Assembly (NCBI GenBank): GCA_027576995.1
Contig: JANBQC010000034.1
Coordinates: forward strand, 1-64,000
DNA: 64,000 nucleotides
Direction: 5' to 3'
Origin: Dimargaris cristalligena
Taxonomy: Eukaryota > Kickxellomycota > Dimargaritomycetes > Dimargaritales > Dimargaritaceae
How positions within the stretch are numbered: the stretch's first letter is position 1; every line of letters starts with the position of its first letter. Of this stretch, positions 10,667 to 22,221 are shown piece by piece. The notes under the pieces were generated by a model. The model ran no database searches. It worked only from the letters and a program-made list of their open reading frames with translations, and was not told the origin of the DNA. The translations under genes were made by a program, and so were the position numbers.

Positions 10667-11110
10667 GTGCCCCCACTTACCGAAGCCATAAATCAGGCCA
10701 CACTCGCCCCTACTTGAGGCACCAGTTTGTATTGATTACTATAGCCTACATCTATATCTAACTCAATAAAATTAGCTGTAAACATCTACTCATGCCACTA
10801 GTAAGTCTTTCATAATTATATTAAGTACCGCCAGGAAGACCTTTACTTTTATCCCCTATTTTATTATTCGTGCATTAATTGGCGTAGATTGACAATGCCT
10901 TTGGAATTGCGGCCAAAACCATCACCCCCTTTCCAGAATTAATTTTTGGGGCTATTGTGTAGTGAAATTTGCAATACACACTTGGTGTGCAGAATCGTAT
11001 GCACCATTGCATCCATGCTTTTTTGTGCCGCAATACCCTTCCTATGGACACACCTGGTATTAGGATAAGCAATCAATTGACGTTCAGCCCACATTCAAAG
11101 AACTCCACTG

Positions 11111-11798
11111 CACTGTAGTGTTCACTGGCTAAACTGGTAGTTGAATATTAGAGCTTGTTCACTGTACGCTTGGCTGCACTGCAGCTACACATAAGAGAGG
11201 TTCGACTGGACTGAATAACGAATAATCCATTGAATACGGTGGATTTTACTAGCTAAACTCGAGCCTCTCGTCTACTTCCCCATGACATTATCATTTAGAG
11301 GCTTGCTCAGCCGGACCGGATTTCACCCATATCCAGGCGTTGGTCCAATTAGTCCCCGTATATTTCCTCGGATTGCTTTGTCTGAAGCAGTACGGTGATT
11401 TACGGGACGGTCCCGACTCAAGCAGTAGCATTCGATGGGTTTTCCGACTACACGCCATTATTCTAAAGCCTGGATGGAAGCTGATAAACAACGACTCACC
11501 AAACTACTTTCTCAGCGTGACTTTTCCCATCACTGCCCCCTTTATAAGTTGGGAAACGCCTCTCTTCTGTGCTCTGCATACGAGCAGCGGGTTGGTGTAC
11601 AAGATTCTACTATTATTTTCAACGATTTAACTTATGTAATGTTCCAAGTATTGTGGCAGCCTATCAGTTGGTCACAGCTCGCCTACTTATACTTGTGATC
11701 TACAGGTGACACCGAATTATTTAGGGGTGTACTTGCGAGATCAATTGGCTCGGACCCCATTTTCCTTTTGACCTACTTTTCCTTCTTCACTTACCATA
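11111..11798. other. Intergenic, no gene recognised
   Basis: AT-rich spacer between the right end of duplication copy A and the next MITE. Open frames here overlap each other on both strands and have no recognisable content. Confidence 0.55.
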
Positions 11799-11936
11799 TG
11801 GGAGAGGTTCAGCTGAGCTGTATAACAAAAAATCCGCTAGATGAAGCGAATATTACTGGTTAAAAATAAATTATCTATATATTATCCCATACACTTATCA
11901 TTTAAAACTTTATACAGTTGGGTCGAATTTCATCCA
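11799..11936 (+). mobile_element. Full-length MITE-like element (138 bp)
   Basis: A complete copy flanked by TA (11797-11798 and 11937-11938). The left arm begins TGGGAGAGGTTCAGC...GAGCTGTATAA; the right arm read on the other strand begins TGGATGAAATTCGACC and reaches CTGTATAA, so the ends form ~30 bp imperfect terminal inverted repeats. The ~75 bp core is AT-rich and non-coding. A 121-codon open frame that starts inside the element (11841) is not a gene. Confidence 0.85.
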
Positions 11937-12453
11937 TATATACTTGATGGACTGATTTATATCATGGAAACGCATTTTACCAGTATCCTCGTAATCCAAC
12001 AATCTGTGTCACCACTCAAACCAATAGGCACTGAGGCGGGCTACTCTAAAAGGAGATTGCTTCTTTGCCTGTACGCCCCGCATCTAACTGTGTGGAATAC
12101 ACGTCTGCCCCTTCGCATGAGCCATGGCGTCGCCCCTTGCAGCACCAAGCAGTATACACCATCCATCCCGTCCGAGCCCCTCCATGTATACTTGCCTTTG
12201 TTTTAACCCTGACACTTTAATTGGGATTTACCTTGCCAATTTTTGGGTAAACCAAGTCCACAATTTGACAAAATCAATAGATACTAACTGGGGTCTTTTA
12301 TATATTAAAAATGCATACAGCAACAAATTTATAGATAATAGATGTATATGTTTGCAGATGTGAAGGAATGAAAAAATAAAACATTCATATAAAAGTATAA
12401 TATTAATTACGCAAACCCACTAGTTTGCGGAATACTCATAGCAAAAGGTCTAA
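11937..12453. other. Intergenic, 3' flank of phosphate transporter
   Basis: Short AT-rich spacer between the MITE and the stop codon of the phosphate transporter. It probably includes that gene's 3' UTR at its right end. No gene seen. Confidence 0.55.
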
Positions 12454-14184
12454 TTAAGCCCGAGGCGAAGATTCGGCGGCATCCTTCTGCACTTCGGATT
12501 CCTCATTTTCACCGGTAATCTCCTCCAAAGTCCGGCCCTTAGTTTCGGGTAGCAGGAAAGTGAACACCAGACCGACGAGCATGAAAGCGGAGAGGATCTT
12601 GATAATGTGGGGCACGAAGGCGTTCTTACCGCCGATATCCTTAAGCTGCGAGAAACCAGCCTGGGCCACGATGGCACCCAGTTTACCGGAAGCGGCCGAA
12701 ATACCGTGACTGGTGGAACGGAACCGGGTGGGGAACACTTCACCGGGGTAGACGAACGTGGTGGCATTGGGACCGAAGTTCTGGAAGAACTGGGCCAGGG
12801 TAAAGAACACAATGAACAGGGCCACGGAAGCGTCGAGGATGGGGTGGTAAGCGAAACCCAGAATAATGAAAATAACCACCAGGATGGAGAAACCCATGAT
12901 CTGGATGAATTTGCGACCTAACCGTTCAATCAAAAACACGGTGAACCAGTAACCGGGCACGGTACCCATTAAGTTGATGATGATATTACCGATACTAGCC
13001 TGGTGCAGATTTTCGTATGGGTTATCGGAGGAACTGTAGCCGATGGCATCCAGAATAACACCGTTGTTCAAGTTGATACCGTAAAAGGCAACGTCCAGAC
13101 TGAACCAGCACACGGAACAGGCCACCAAGATCTTGAGGTTCGACCACTTGCGATAATGGGCCCGGAAATCGGACCAGTAGTTGGACATCTTGCTCTTAGC
13201 CTTGACGGCGGGGGTATCGTCGACCATAGGGGAGACTTCGTCGGTCGTCAGCATGTCCTTCTCGGGATCGCCGTGGGCAGCCGAAGCCGAAATGACCTTC
13301 TTCATGTTGATCTCGTCGAGCTGCGCCTGGAGGGCCTTGGCCTGATCGATTTCGTAGCGAGGGGTTTCCTTCATGGTCAAACGGTAGTAGATGGTAATGA
13401 TACCGGGAATGGCACCGATACCCAGGCATAAACGCCAGGCCAAATCGAGGTTGCGGATGTCATTGTTGATGGCGGACTTGAAAGCGACCACCATAATGGC
13501 GGACACAATGGCCGAGGCCAGGATACCGAAACCCTGCATAGCGAACACAGCCGACATCATGGCACCACGGTGGCGGGTGGAGGAGTACTCGGAAGTGATA
13601 ACTGCGGACAAGGGATAGTCACCACCGATACCGAACCCGACGATGAATCGCATAATGACCAAGGTAGTGAGCACGCTGAAACCGTGTACCGCACTGGCAC
13701 TCAGGGCCGATCCGATGGTACCGATGATGATGATCATCAGTTCGATACCGTAGATGCGTTGACGACCGTAGTGGTCACCCAACCAACCGAAGACCAACTG
13801 GCCGAACATAGTACCCACCTGAGTGGCCACTTTGACGCCCAAGTCCCAGTCCTTCGGCAAAGTCGATTCACCGTAGTACACGTAGGCCATCATACTCGAG
13901 GCTTGGTTGATAATGAATAGATCGTAGGCATCGGTGAAAAAACCGGAACCGGCAATCAAACAAGCCCGGATTTGGGTCCAGCCGAACTTGATGGTTTCGA
14001 TTTCCTCCAAGCGGCGGGTGGCGTCATCCGCCCCGTAGGCGCGCTCGAGCTGATGGGGGTCCAGGGCACCCGAGGCACGGGGGGTGCTGATGCTGTCCTC
14101 CTCGGAGGGAACTTCCTTGAACCCAGAGCTGACATAGTGGTTTTCGCTGGGCGAGCCCAAAGTGGAGAGGGGTCTAGGTTCCAT
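12454..14184 (-). CDS. PHO84: High-affinity inorganic phosphate transporter (MFS, PHO84 type)
   Basis: A 576-residue, single-exon major facilitator of the phosphate:H+ symporter family. The ~65-residue cytosolic N-terminus is followed by twelve predicted helices with a long central loop (about 280-345). Family landmarks are present: FFTDAYDLF in helix 1 (Asp85, Asp88), the GDHYGRQR loop motif at about 136-143 and the PHS signature GGDYPLSAVITSEY at about 187-200. The second half carries PGYWFTVFLIERLGRK, and the tail ends FLLPETKGRTLEEI. Length matches yeast Pho84 (587). It should import phosphate at the plasma membrane. No clear CACGTG Pho4-type site was spotted in the immediate upstream sequence, so its regulation cannot be read here. 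Confidence 0.95.
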   Translation of the reverse strand: MEPRPLSTLGSPSENHYVSSGFKEVPSEEDSISTPRASGALDPHQLERAYGADDATRRLEEIETIKFGWTQIRACLIAGSGFFTDAYDLFIINQASSMMAYVYYGESTLPKDWDLGVKVATQVGTMFGQLVFGWLGDHYGRQRIYGIELMIIIIGTIGSALSASAVHGFSVLTTLVIMRFIVGFGIGGDYPLSAVITSEYSSTRHRGAMMSAVFAMQGFGILASAIVSAIMVVAFKSAINNDIRNLDLAWRLCLGIGAIPGIITIYYRLTMKETPRYEIDQAKALQAQLDEINMKKVISASAAHGDPEKDMLTTDEVSPMVDDTPAVKAKSKMSNYWSDFRAHYRKWSNLKILVACSVCWFSLDVAFYGINLNNGVILDAIGYSSSDNPYENLHQASIGNIIINLMGTVPGYWFTVFLIERLGRKFIQIMGFSILVVIFIILGFAYHPILDASVALFIVFFTLAQFFQNFGPNATTFVYPGEVFPTRFRSTSHGISAASGKLGAIVAQAGFSQLKDIGGKNAFVPHIIKILSAFMLVGLVFTFLLPETKGRTLEEITGENEESEVQKDAAESSPRA

Positions 14185-17100
14185 GGTTATAGGTGATAGT
14201 AATAAATGGGTTAATTTGTACGGGCGCCGCTGGGTGAATAAGAGATGTGCAAAAAATGGTGTTTTTTTCAGTAGAAAACTGAGAGAGAGAGTAAAATCTG
14301 TGAAGTGTGTGGTGGCCTAAAAGTTACAGGGAAGGCACGATCAAGATTGCCAAAAATGAGCGAAGCCAGTGGGGAAAATGCAATGTCGCTAACAACGGAC
14401 TATTAGCAAGGGAATACTTAAATTAAGTGCAAGTTGATAGTATATGGACAAAAGGTGTGTGACTGGGGGTTTGAAACTGTGGATTCAGTAAGAACACAGC
14501 TCGGTTAAATACTAAATCAGTCACCAAATGGGATATGCAAACACAAAAGGGGGGATATGGTAAAGAGAGTGGGGCACGGATAATAGTGTAGCACAGCCGA
14601 TTACTAAGGACGGTGGTAACAAAGAGGTGGGGAGGGGAAATGGGGTGAAGTGAAATGGTGAGGCAGGAGTCGGGATCGTAGGGAAGAAGTCCTCTGAAGC
14701 AAGGAATCCATTAGGAGGGAAAAGACCCGGGCTTTTATAATCATGGCAGTGCAAGCCGCATCCTGTTAAACATCCCTCTAGCCCCCCCTCCCTTAACGCA
14801 TGCATGTGTGGCCAAGTTAATGGATACCTTTTTTACGCTCGTCTACTTTGAGTCATTCTTAATGGACGGGGGAGTACGCGAGGTATAGTATACTACGAAT
14901 ACAATTGCCTATTTCAATCCAACCTTGGTGGTCCGGCCGAGAGAACCGCGGTATCGTGGTGGTGAGAAAAAATGAGGCTCGTCAAATGACAGACCGACCC
15001 ACGAAGGAGAGAAGACCAAGGACCATTGCTAGTGGATAAAATTATGCGACCCATTCACGCAAGAGGAGAGTTGGGATTTGTCCAAAGGGCACGCACCCCT
15101 CTCTCTCTCTTACTCCCTCTCACTCTCTATTCCCCTCTTTCCTAAATAATTAGTAACAAAGGGTTAGGGGGAGGCGTATTCGAAGATGAATCGCAGCGTT
15201 CCTCTTACCTTTGGAGCTGCTTTATCACTCGGCTCTTCTTTTTTATTCGCCACTTATTAGGCCCGCATGTTCGCGTAATCGACTATTTATGGTATACCTC
15301 TACCAGATGGGTGCTGGGCTGAGGAATGGCCCAAATTTGATGAAATGAATAAGGGGTGCCAAGTCTCGAATAACGGTGGCTCGTTTTGGCATTGCGGGCT
15401 AAAATATAAACCAATAAATCCTGCGCGGACATTCTGGAAAGTTGGTGTAACTACTGTTATTTTGGTTTCCTTCGCAGTAAACGACGGATATAGGCCCGTA
15501 CCATACCCGCCTAATGAATCCAGTGAGGGGGGCATCGATTATTATTAGGTGTGGCGGTTGGGTAAAGTAGAGCGGCGGTGGTAGGTGGCACATCCTCCAC
15601 CCTCCTTGTCCCCCAAATGTTTGAATTCGCTTGATATAAAGTGCACCACACCTCTAGAGCCAATCCCAGTACCTTACAGTCTGCGCCGGTAGCCGATGGG
15701 AAGTACTTTGGACGATTGGTTTAAGCCCATGGTGTCTGTTCGGCGATATCACCTGCTTATTGGATCAATACCGCATGGGTGAAGGGTAAGGAAAGCAGCC
15801 AAGCAACTGGCACGTCGAATCAGAACTATACCAGCATCCCATCCACCAATATACAAGGGTGCCCAAGAGAAACTTACCGACAACCAATAGTATAGTCCTA
15901 TCAGCCTGGCGTGCGCTCAGGGCCCATGCGGAGTGGAACATGTAAAGTAAAGCAGTTTTACCCACTGGAAATGTACTTCTTCGGATGAATTAGGAGAGGA
16001 GGGTTTCCAAAGAGGCGATAGAAGAGTACTAGGAGGCTTCACCACCCCCACATTAGGTGGCTAAATGACAGATTGGTAGAAACATATACATGCCGGTCGG
16101 TGTCGAAGTGCGTGTTTGAAGGTCTCCCGCAGGGTCTCACCGAGTTGCAGTACCCCTTCCCCGTCCACCCCATACCCACGCGAATACTACCTATTGAAAT
16201 ACATTTGTTTTCCAAAAAAAAACAAAAAACTACCGACACGTCGTCTATTAACGCAGGGTTAGCAAACCTTTCTACTTATCAAACTATCGTGTGCCCAAAT
16301 TATTTTGCAGAACTTTGTGAGAGAAAAGGGGGACGAGACTGTGATTTCCCTCGCTCACTCTATCTCTTCATCACTTTCTCTTTGGCCCACCCACCCAATT
16401 AGGCTATTATCTCAGATGAATTATGAATCCTGACCACTCGGATGAGTGTATGTCAACACGTTGACCCCAAGGATTCCTCCGAATGGTCCATTTGATCCAT
16501 AGCCTGACGACCCGTTTGGCTTAGCCGGTGGGTGACGAATTAAGGATATAGAAAGACTGAGGAGGAGTGGGGATGGCGTTCCGCCTGATGCGGTGTATAA
16601 TAGCCGCCTTCCGTACGGATACACTTGTGACTAGCGAGGCGGGGCGAAACTCCGGGCTATATAATTTTATGTAGATACGAAAAGGCGATGACTAAATGGG
16701 CCATGATTGATAAAGATGGGTGGAAAGAGTCCAAGGATCAATTACAATTATGACACCCACCAAGTCGCGTAGTATTGGAGGGGGCATTTTATCCGGCAAG
16801 GGAATAAAATTAAAGGGCCCCCTTGATATAGTAAATTACTACACTGTAGGTTTCAGTCATTTTCATACGAGATTATCCTTCCCTTTTGAGGAATTAGCCA
16901 GGGAATATATGTTGCCGGTGTGATCAACGTGTCGTCTGATTCTATGGTTAGCTTAGATGTATAACTTAGTGTACATTACACCCAAGATTTAGCGCGACTG
17001 TGCTGCCGGGATAGCGGGGGTGCACACGTGTGGACTGTGCATCCCAGCCATTGGTTTACTCTAGCAGACCAATTAATGGGACGAATGTGACAAGCGGCGG

Positions 17101-17781
17101 CGGTCAAGGGTTTTGGGAGACTAGTAGGGTCTAAATAAGTAAACGCTGCCATTTACCCATTATGGCATTATGATGCACGTCGGAGAGAGGCATGCCTCAC
17201 ATGGATTGACCGCGGCCCAGACGCGGGAATACTTTTTCCCCAAGGTAAATCCGCTCGAGTGCGGGTGAGACGGAATTAAGGTTGCAATCCCGATGCCGCT
17301 CTAATGTGTCCCGCAGGTGGCAAGTAGGCTTGCATAAATCCTTCCCGCTTTTCCGACCCATGGCGTCAGTTGGGCTAGCCCAAAGCCATGCACAGTGACG
17401 GAAGACCCAGTCACACTATCCCCCCTAGGTCGCTGTCATCGGGGCCCGGTTGAGCTAAATTGAACGGGGTTAACAGGGGGAGGAAGGAGAGGGTGGGGGA
17501 GGGCGGTAGACTGTAAAAGCCAAGGTGTCGCCAACTAATGCATAACCAGGTCGCGCGTACCGACACATGTGGAATACTAACAGGCTCACCCAGCTGCATT
17601 CACCAGTTGGCCCAGCTACCCAATGATCCGGATCGGAAATGTATAAGTGAAGGCATGGTTCGTTTAATACCTGATGTTTTAATACTTGTACATCCTTTGC
17701 CATACCTTGGCCGATCCAAAGAAACCATTCGGCCCACACTGTTAAACAATGCCTATTGGCCACTGCCAATGACTTAAAATA
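14185..17781. other. Large intergenic region, no gene recognised
   Basis: 3.6 kb upstream of the phosphate transporter. It contains pyrimidine-rich tracts (about 15099-15145) and many short overlapping open frames on both strands without recognisable domains. No spliced gene could be pieced together by eye. Confidence 0.5.
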
Positions 17782-17917
17782 TGGGTGAAATCCAGCTCAG
17801 CTCTATAGAATTCCAAATGATAGATGTATTGACAAATAGGCGAAATTCATTTTTAACCAATAGCGCATGTACTACCCCAAATACTCTACTTTATACAGGC
17901 TGATTGAAACTCTACCG
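17782..17917 (-). mobile_element. Diverged MITE-like element in inverted orientation
   Basis: Reading the + strand, the copy begins TGGGTGAAATCCAGCTCAGC (right arm reversed), contains the reversed core block TTTTTAACCAATA and ends with the reversed left arm TTATACAGGCTGATTGAAAC...ACCG, then TA. It is about 136 bp, more diverged than the other copies but collinear over its whole length. It is the only copy in this orientation. Confidence 0.65.
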
Positions 17918-20784
17918 TATAATAAACTTAAAGAATTTTACAACGGTATACCATTGATCTGTTCACTTAGAGGGACCTCTCCATATTATATCATACATGT
18001 GAATTGCTCCTGTATCACCCTTCGATTGGAAGCTTGTGAAGTCAACGAATTAGAGGGCCAATATTATCATTTCTAAATATTTGCTGCCATGTGAACCACA
18101 GGTACTACCCTCAAAAACAGGAGCTGTTGAAAGCTAACAGGTACTCTCTACTCTAGAACATGGTCCTGCTGTTGAATGATTTGTTCGCATCTAAGATTTC
18201 TAAAGAAGCTGAGCTGCGATTGGATCAAACCCCCTCCTGGCTGAATTACTGGTCTAAGGTTGGAGTGAGTTCTTGAGTCCACATGTGAATTAGATTGGCT
18301 ATCATTGGTTGCAGCGATATTAAAATACTAATGAATCCCGACCTAGATCAATAGTCAATATTTAAAAGTAGAAATACCAATTAACGTAACTCTATACCCA
18401 AACCCAACCTAAAAAGGAGATGCCAGATGTGGCATAGAACTATTCCCAAACCCCATCGTGCCCAGGGTAACCCACTTGGGTTTCATAGGACGACAGACCC
18501 CCCTAATAAGCTAATTGTATAAGCTAATGTGGCAAGCCCTATTACATGCTACTAGATTGGCGCCGGGAATTTTCACCGGCCAGTTTAACTTGTCAACAGT
18601 GACTATTGGTTCTGTGCCGTATGAATTCAATATATTTCATTCGACCTCTGTTAGAACGCGGGAAAAATGGCAAACATTGCGGGCTTGTTGTTGATCCCCT
18701 TGTTTACTTTACCAGGTCGCGGACTATTTCCAAATACAAACTACCCGGTCGCTGCACGTCCTCTGGACAAGTGCCCAAGATAGGTCCTCCCCATATAGTG
18801 GAGGCTAAATCACCCAATGGCTTTCTGGAATCCCACCCACGCTGTTCCTCTAATCACCCAAACAATTTAAATGCAATTAAGACATGTCAAATCTTCCTAA
18901 ATAAGAGTGATAGTACTTTAATGTATTTATTTTAGTGATTTTAACCTGGTAAATGTATTTTACTTGGGTATGGCAATCGAAATACTATACCAGAAACCCA
19001 GTCGGGCCAATTGGGACGTAGAAACATATTCAAGCGTACAACCGCGAGGGAAGGCGGGGACAGATTAATAGAGGGAGCTTACTCTGGAACCCACTAAAAA
19101 GATGATTCGGTCGTTGGAGGTGGGAACTTGCATGGGCATTTCCGGGATACCGTACAAGTAGATGTGATATGCCGTGTGTACCCCAACCGAAGTTGTTCGT
19201 GTCGTGCCGGGCATATCGGTGGCAGCCCACACGTGTGTGATATGGCTTAAATTGTCCGACTGTTTCTAGACACGGGAACTGACAGTTTGGTCAACGATTG
19301 GGCTTAGTTATCGAAAACATTGCCTATTCTAACCCTATCTGATTTCTCTCGACTGTTGCAAGTAGACTCCTGGTTAAGTTTCGTTAAAGTTGTTAGTGCT
19401 TGTGTTTATGAAAGTTGACCTATTGGACTAACTTGTCTGGATGGAGTAGTTCAACGGTTTCCATTGGTCAGTGCTAGCTACATTTCCCTCCAGGCTTAGA
19501 AGTAGGACATCCTCTGTCTCTTTTGGCTAGTGTCCTATAGGCGGGGTTGGGGGAAGAGGACATCGATAAGGAGAAGGATTGCCGACGAGACTGGCGTGTG
19601 CGACTCGGGGGGCTTTAATCCAAAATTGGCTACGTATTCACCAACCTAGATAGGGGGGACTCAACACAGCCCACTAGAATATCGATAAAATCGAAAATGT
19701 TGAAATAAGTGGGCCATTTTTTCTAACTAGAGTAAAATTTGTCTCATCCTGCAACATTTTGGCTATATGGCTGATCCCAATTTCTCACATGGACATGGTC
19801 ATTACGGACTGCAACCTGGTAATAACGCCAAATACTATCTTAAGCAGTAGGGACTGGATAGGGTATTTAGTGTAAGTGGAGAGTCGACTCAAAATCACCT
19901 AAACCCCAAAATGGGGAAACAGGATAAAACGCCAAGTCCCCCCCCCCCACAAAAAGTGTCGGTCGAATACAGCATCTCCTACCATTATTAATGGTAGAGC
20001 TTCTCGACTATGGCCTTGAGTAGTTCCTTTATGGTCTATCCAGCCATTTGATATGGCCAGTTTTTTCTGTAGACTGGGCATTTACCAGGACCCGGGCGAG
20101 CGCACGAGGGAAGTTGGCTCTCAGGGACCGAAATGGGGCCAGGGGCTCCTACCGCTGTGGTATATATATTGGGAAAATCAGGGGGATGCCCCTAAAGTCC
20201 GATAGATAAGCCTACAACTGATGGGAAGGTAGCGAGATTGACTGAATCGATAAAGCCCAAGCACTTATAGCCATGGCGCCAAGAACACCTGTCACGCCAT
20301 TGTCAGTGTTTCTCTATTAGGTCTGTTGTACCAGAACGACACCTGCCATTTCAGCAGGCTTTTTTTTGATACAGGAGGAGAGGCCTGCGCTTTACTCCTA
20401 TTCGCCCCTCAAAACCCTGTGTAAGGTTTTCGAGTCGTTCAGGCTGAAACCACTCTATCTCTTCATTCTGCTTGCGTTCTATCCCCTGGCCCTTCTGTCA
20501 TTAGAAACCCCCCATCTCGCCGTATTTATTCTACTGCCCTTTCTAATTGCTCCATTGGCCCTTTTGATTTCCACCTCGGCTTATTAGTGAGCCCCTTTAC
20601 TAGTGCGTTTCTATCCCCGCTCCTGGGAACTGTCCACAGGTCATACGAAGGGTTCCCCTATCGCCGCACTAACCGCCGAAGCCTACAGCCGGATCGTTTC
20701 CCTATTTACCACTACGGCCCGACCCGAACGCCAAGTCACTCACCCCTCCCCTACCATCGCCGCCGAGCCCACCTCTGTGCCACC
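17918..20784. other. Intergenic region, no gene recognised
   Basis: 2.9 kb without a recognisable gene. The last ~400 bases before the SDR gene are strongly pyrimidine-rich (CCCTT/CCTTTC runs), which looks like its promoter and 5' UTR. The 66 codons of open frame directly before the SDR ATG start with GTG and are taken as untranslated. Confidence 0.5.
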
Positions 20785-22221
20785 ATGGCTTTTATGCGCA
20801 ATCACCTTCTCATGCTGCTAGTGCAGGCCGTCATGACCCTCCTCTCCGCCGTGCTGCGAGTGGTAGATTACCTATCCTTCGCCGGCAACCACCTTATCCA
20901 GAGCGCCCTCTCCAGTTTGCCCAAGGGTAAACCACCCTTTCCCATTATCCTTCCGGCCCCCGGTTTCCACCCCGCCCTTTTTATCACCGGTACGAGTTCG
21001 GGGATCGGGCGCGACTTGGCCTTGGCCCTAGCCGGACACGGCTACACCGTGCTGGCGGGGGTGCGGCGCACCGAGGACGGGGACCAGTTACGCGAGCAAT
21101 TCACCACGGAGAGTCAGCGGGGCAAGTACCGGGACGCCAGCCTCGCCTGGGATACTTCTCCGTCGTCCCGGGCCTCCGTCGGTCCGGGACGGATTGTGCC
21201 CCTCCTGATTGATGTCACCTCTGACGCCTCCATGAACGCCGCCTGTCGGCAGGTCCACAGTATTATCCAGGAATACGACGTGCCGCTCGTGGGCCTGATC
21301 AACAACGCCGGCGTCAGCGGGTCCGCCCCCATGGAAATCGCCTCCCCGGGTTTTGTCAATGATATTTTCGCCGTCAATTACCACGGGCCCGTTAAACTGA
21401 CCCAGCGCCTCTTGCCCACGCTCCGCCAGAACCGGGGCCGAATCATCAACATTTCGTCCGTTGCTAGTTGGATGCCGGGCGCCGGTTTCGGGGCTTATTG
21501 TGCGAGTAAGGCCGCCCTGCGGGCGACTACCCTGTCCTGGCGACTCGAAATAGCCAAATTTGGGGTGTCCATGTCCATCATCGAACCCGGCCGCGTCCAA
21601 ACGGCCCTATGGGGTAAATTGGCCCACCAGCTCCATTTTCACCAAACCCGACTGGATAGCCTTCAGGCCACCATCCCCTCCCATACCCGCACCAGTCCCC
21701 CCCACCGTCGGAAATCCCTCTCCCCTGGTGGAACGGCCCCGGGGCTGCAGCAACCCTCATCGACAAGTCCCGCGGACCCAGAACCGCTGACTTCCAGCGA
21801 ATCCCATACCACCGCCCTGAACGGCTACCCGGCCGCGCGGGGTGGGACTCACCGGCGGCCTAGTTCCGCGGGCCCCGACCCGTTGGCGGCATCTTTGGTC
21901 AATGGGGACGGGGATGCTCCCACTACCTCCACCAGCAGCTCCTCCGTTATCGCAAGTGGCCCTAACGCCCCCCTAGATCCCACCCGGGCTAAGGAACTCT
22001 ATCGGCCCATATACCAGCAGATTCAAGACACGAGCCAAATGGCACCCCTCCTGTACTTCCCCACCGCCCACTGTATCGATGCCGTGGTGCACGCCCTGAC
22101 GGCTAGCTTCCCGAAAGTCACCTATCGGGTGGGCTGGGATGCCCGTCTGGCCAGCATTGCATTGACCTTTCTGGGGGAGCCCTTCGTCGAATGGGTTTTC
22201 CGGTTAGCTAATGCGGCCTAA
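20785..22221 (+). CDS. Membrane-anchored short-chain dehydrogenase/reductase (SDR9C-like)
   Basis: 478 residues, starting at an ATG in a strong context (CCACCATGG). An N-terminal hydrophobic anchor (about 7-32) precedes a classical SDR Rossmann domain: TGTSSGIG at 68-75 (cofactor glycine motif), NNAG at 173-176, Asn198, Ser224/225, and YCASK with Tyr238 and Lys242, so the catalytic set is complete. The C-terminus (AVVHALTAS...YRVGWDA...) resembles the SDR9C group of retinol, hydroxysteroid and beta-hydroxybutyrate dehydrogenases; the substrate cannot be assigned. The unusual part is a ~110-residue Pro/Ser/Thr-rich insert (about 285-395) between the catalytic core and the substrate-binding C-terminus. 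It stays in frame, and the conserved sequence resumes after it, so it is more likely a real insert than a sequencing error. Confidence 0.88.
   Translation: MAFMRNHLLMLLVQAVMTLLSAVLRVVDYLSFAGNHLIQSALSSLPKGKPPFPIILPAPGFHPALFITGTSSGIGRDLALALAGHGYTVLAGVRRTEDGDQLREQFTTESQRGKYRDASLAWDTSPSSRASVGPGRIVPLLIDVTSDASMNAACRQVHSIIQEYDVPLVGLINNAGVSGSAPMEIASPGFVNDIFAVNYHGPVKLTQRLLPTLRQNRGRIINISSVASWMPGAGFGAYCASKAALRATTLSWRLEIAKFGVSMSIIEPGRVQTALWGKLAHQLHFHQTRLDSLQATIPSHTRTSPPHRRKSLSPGGTAPGLQQPSSTSPADPEPLTSSESHTTALNGYPAARGGTHRRPSSAGPDPLAASLVNGDGDAPTTSTSSSSVIASGPNAPLDPTRAKELYRPIYQQIQDTSQMAPLLYFPTAHCIDAVVHALTASFPKVTYRVGWDARLASIALTFLGEPFVEWVFRLANAA

Larger units (their letters stand above)
8622..11110 (+). repeat. 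Segmental duplication, copy A (2.5 kb)
   Basis: This segment aligns nearly end to end, in direct orientation, with 50034-52770. Both copies start with a MITE copy and continue through a conserved island (8849-9050), a diverged non-coding middle, an 87 bp conserved promoter block, a small secreted protein gene and its 3' flank. By eye identity is highest in the promoter and the signal-peptide coding part. Upstream of the MITE the two loci are unrelated. Copy A lacks the extra 126 bp MITE that interrupts copy B. Confidence 0.85.

Noticed and set aside
11841..12206. 121-codon plus-strand open frame starting with ATG
   Set aside because: Its first third is the MITE core and right arm, and the rest has no recognisable content.
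20587..20784. N-terminal extension of the SDR protein by 66 codons
   Set aside because: It begins with GTG directly after a stop, is pyrimidine-rich like a leader, and precedes an ATG in strong context that starts the membrane anchor.
21088..21600. 170-codon minus-strand open frame
   Set aside because: Antisense shadow of the SDR gene.
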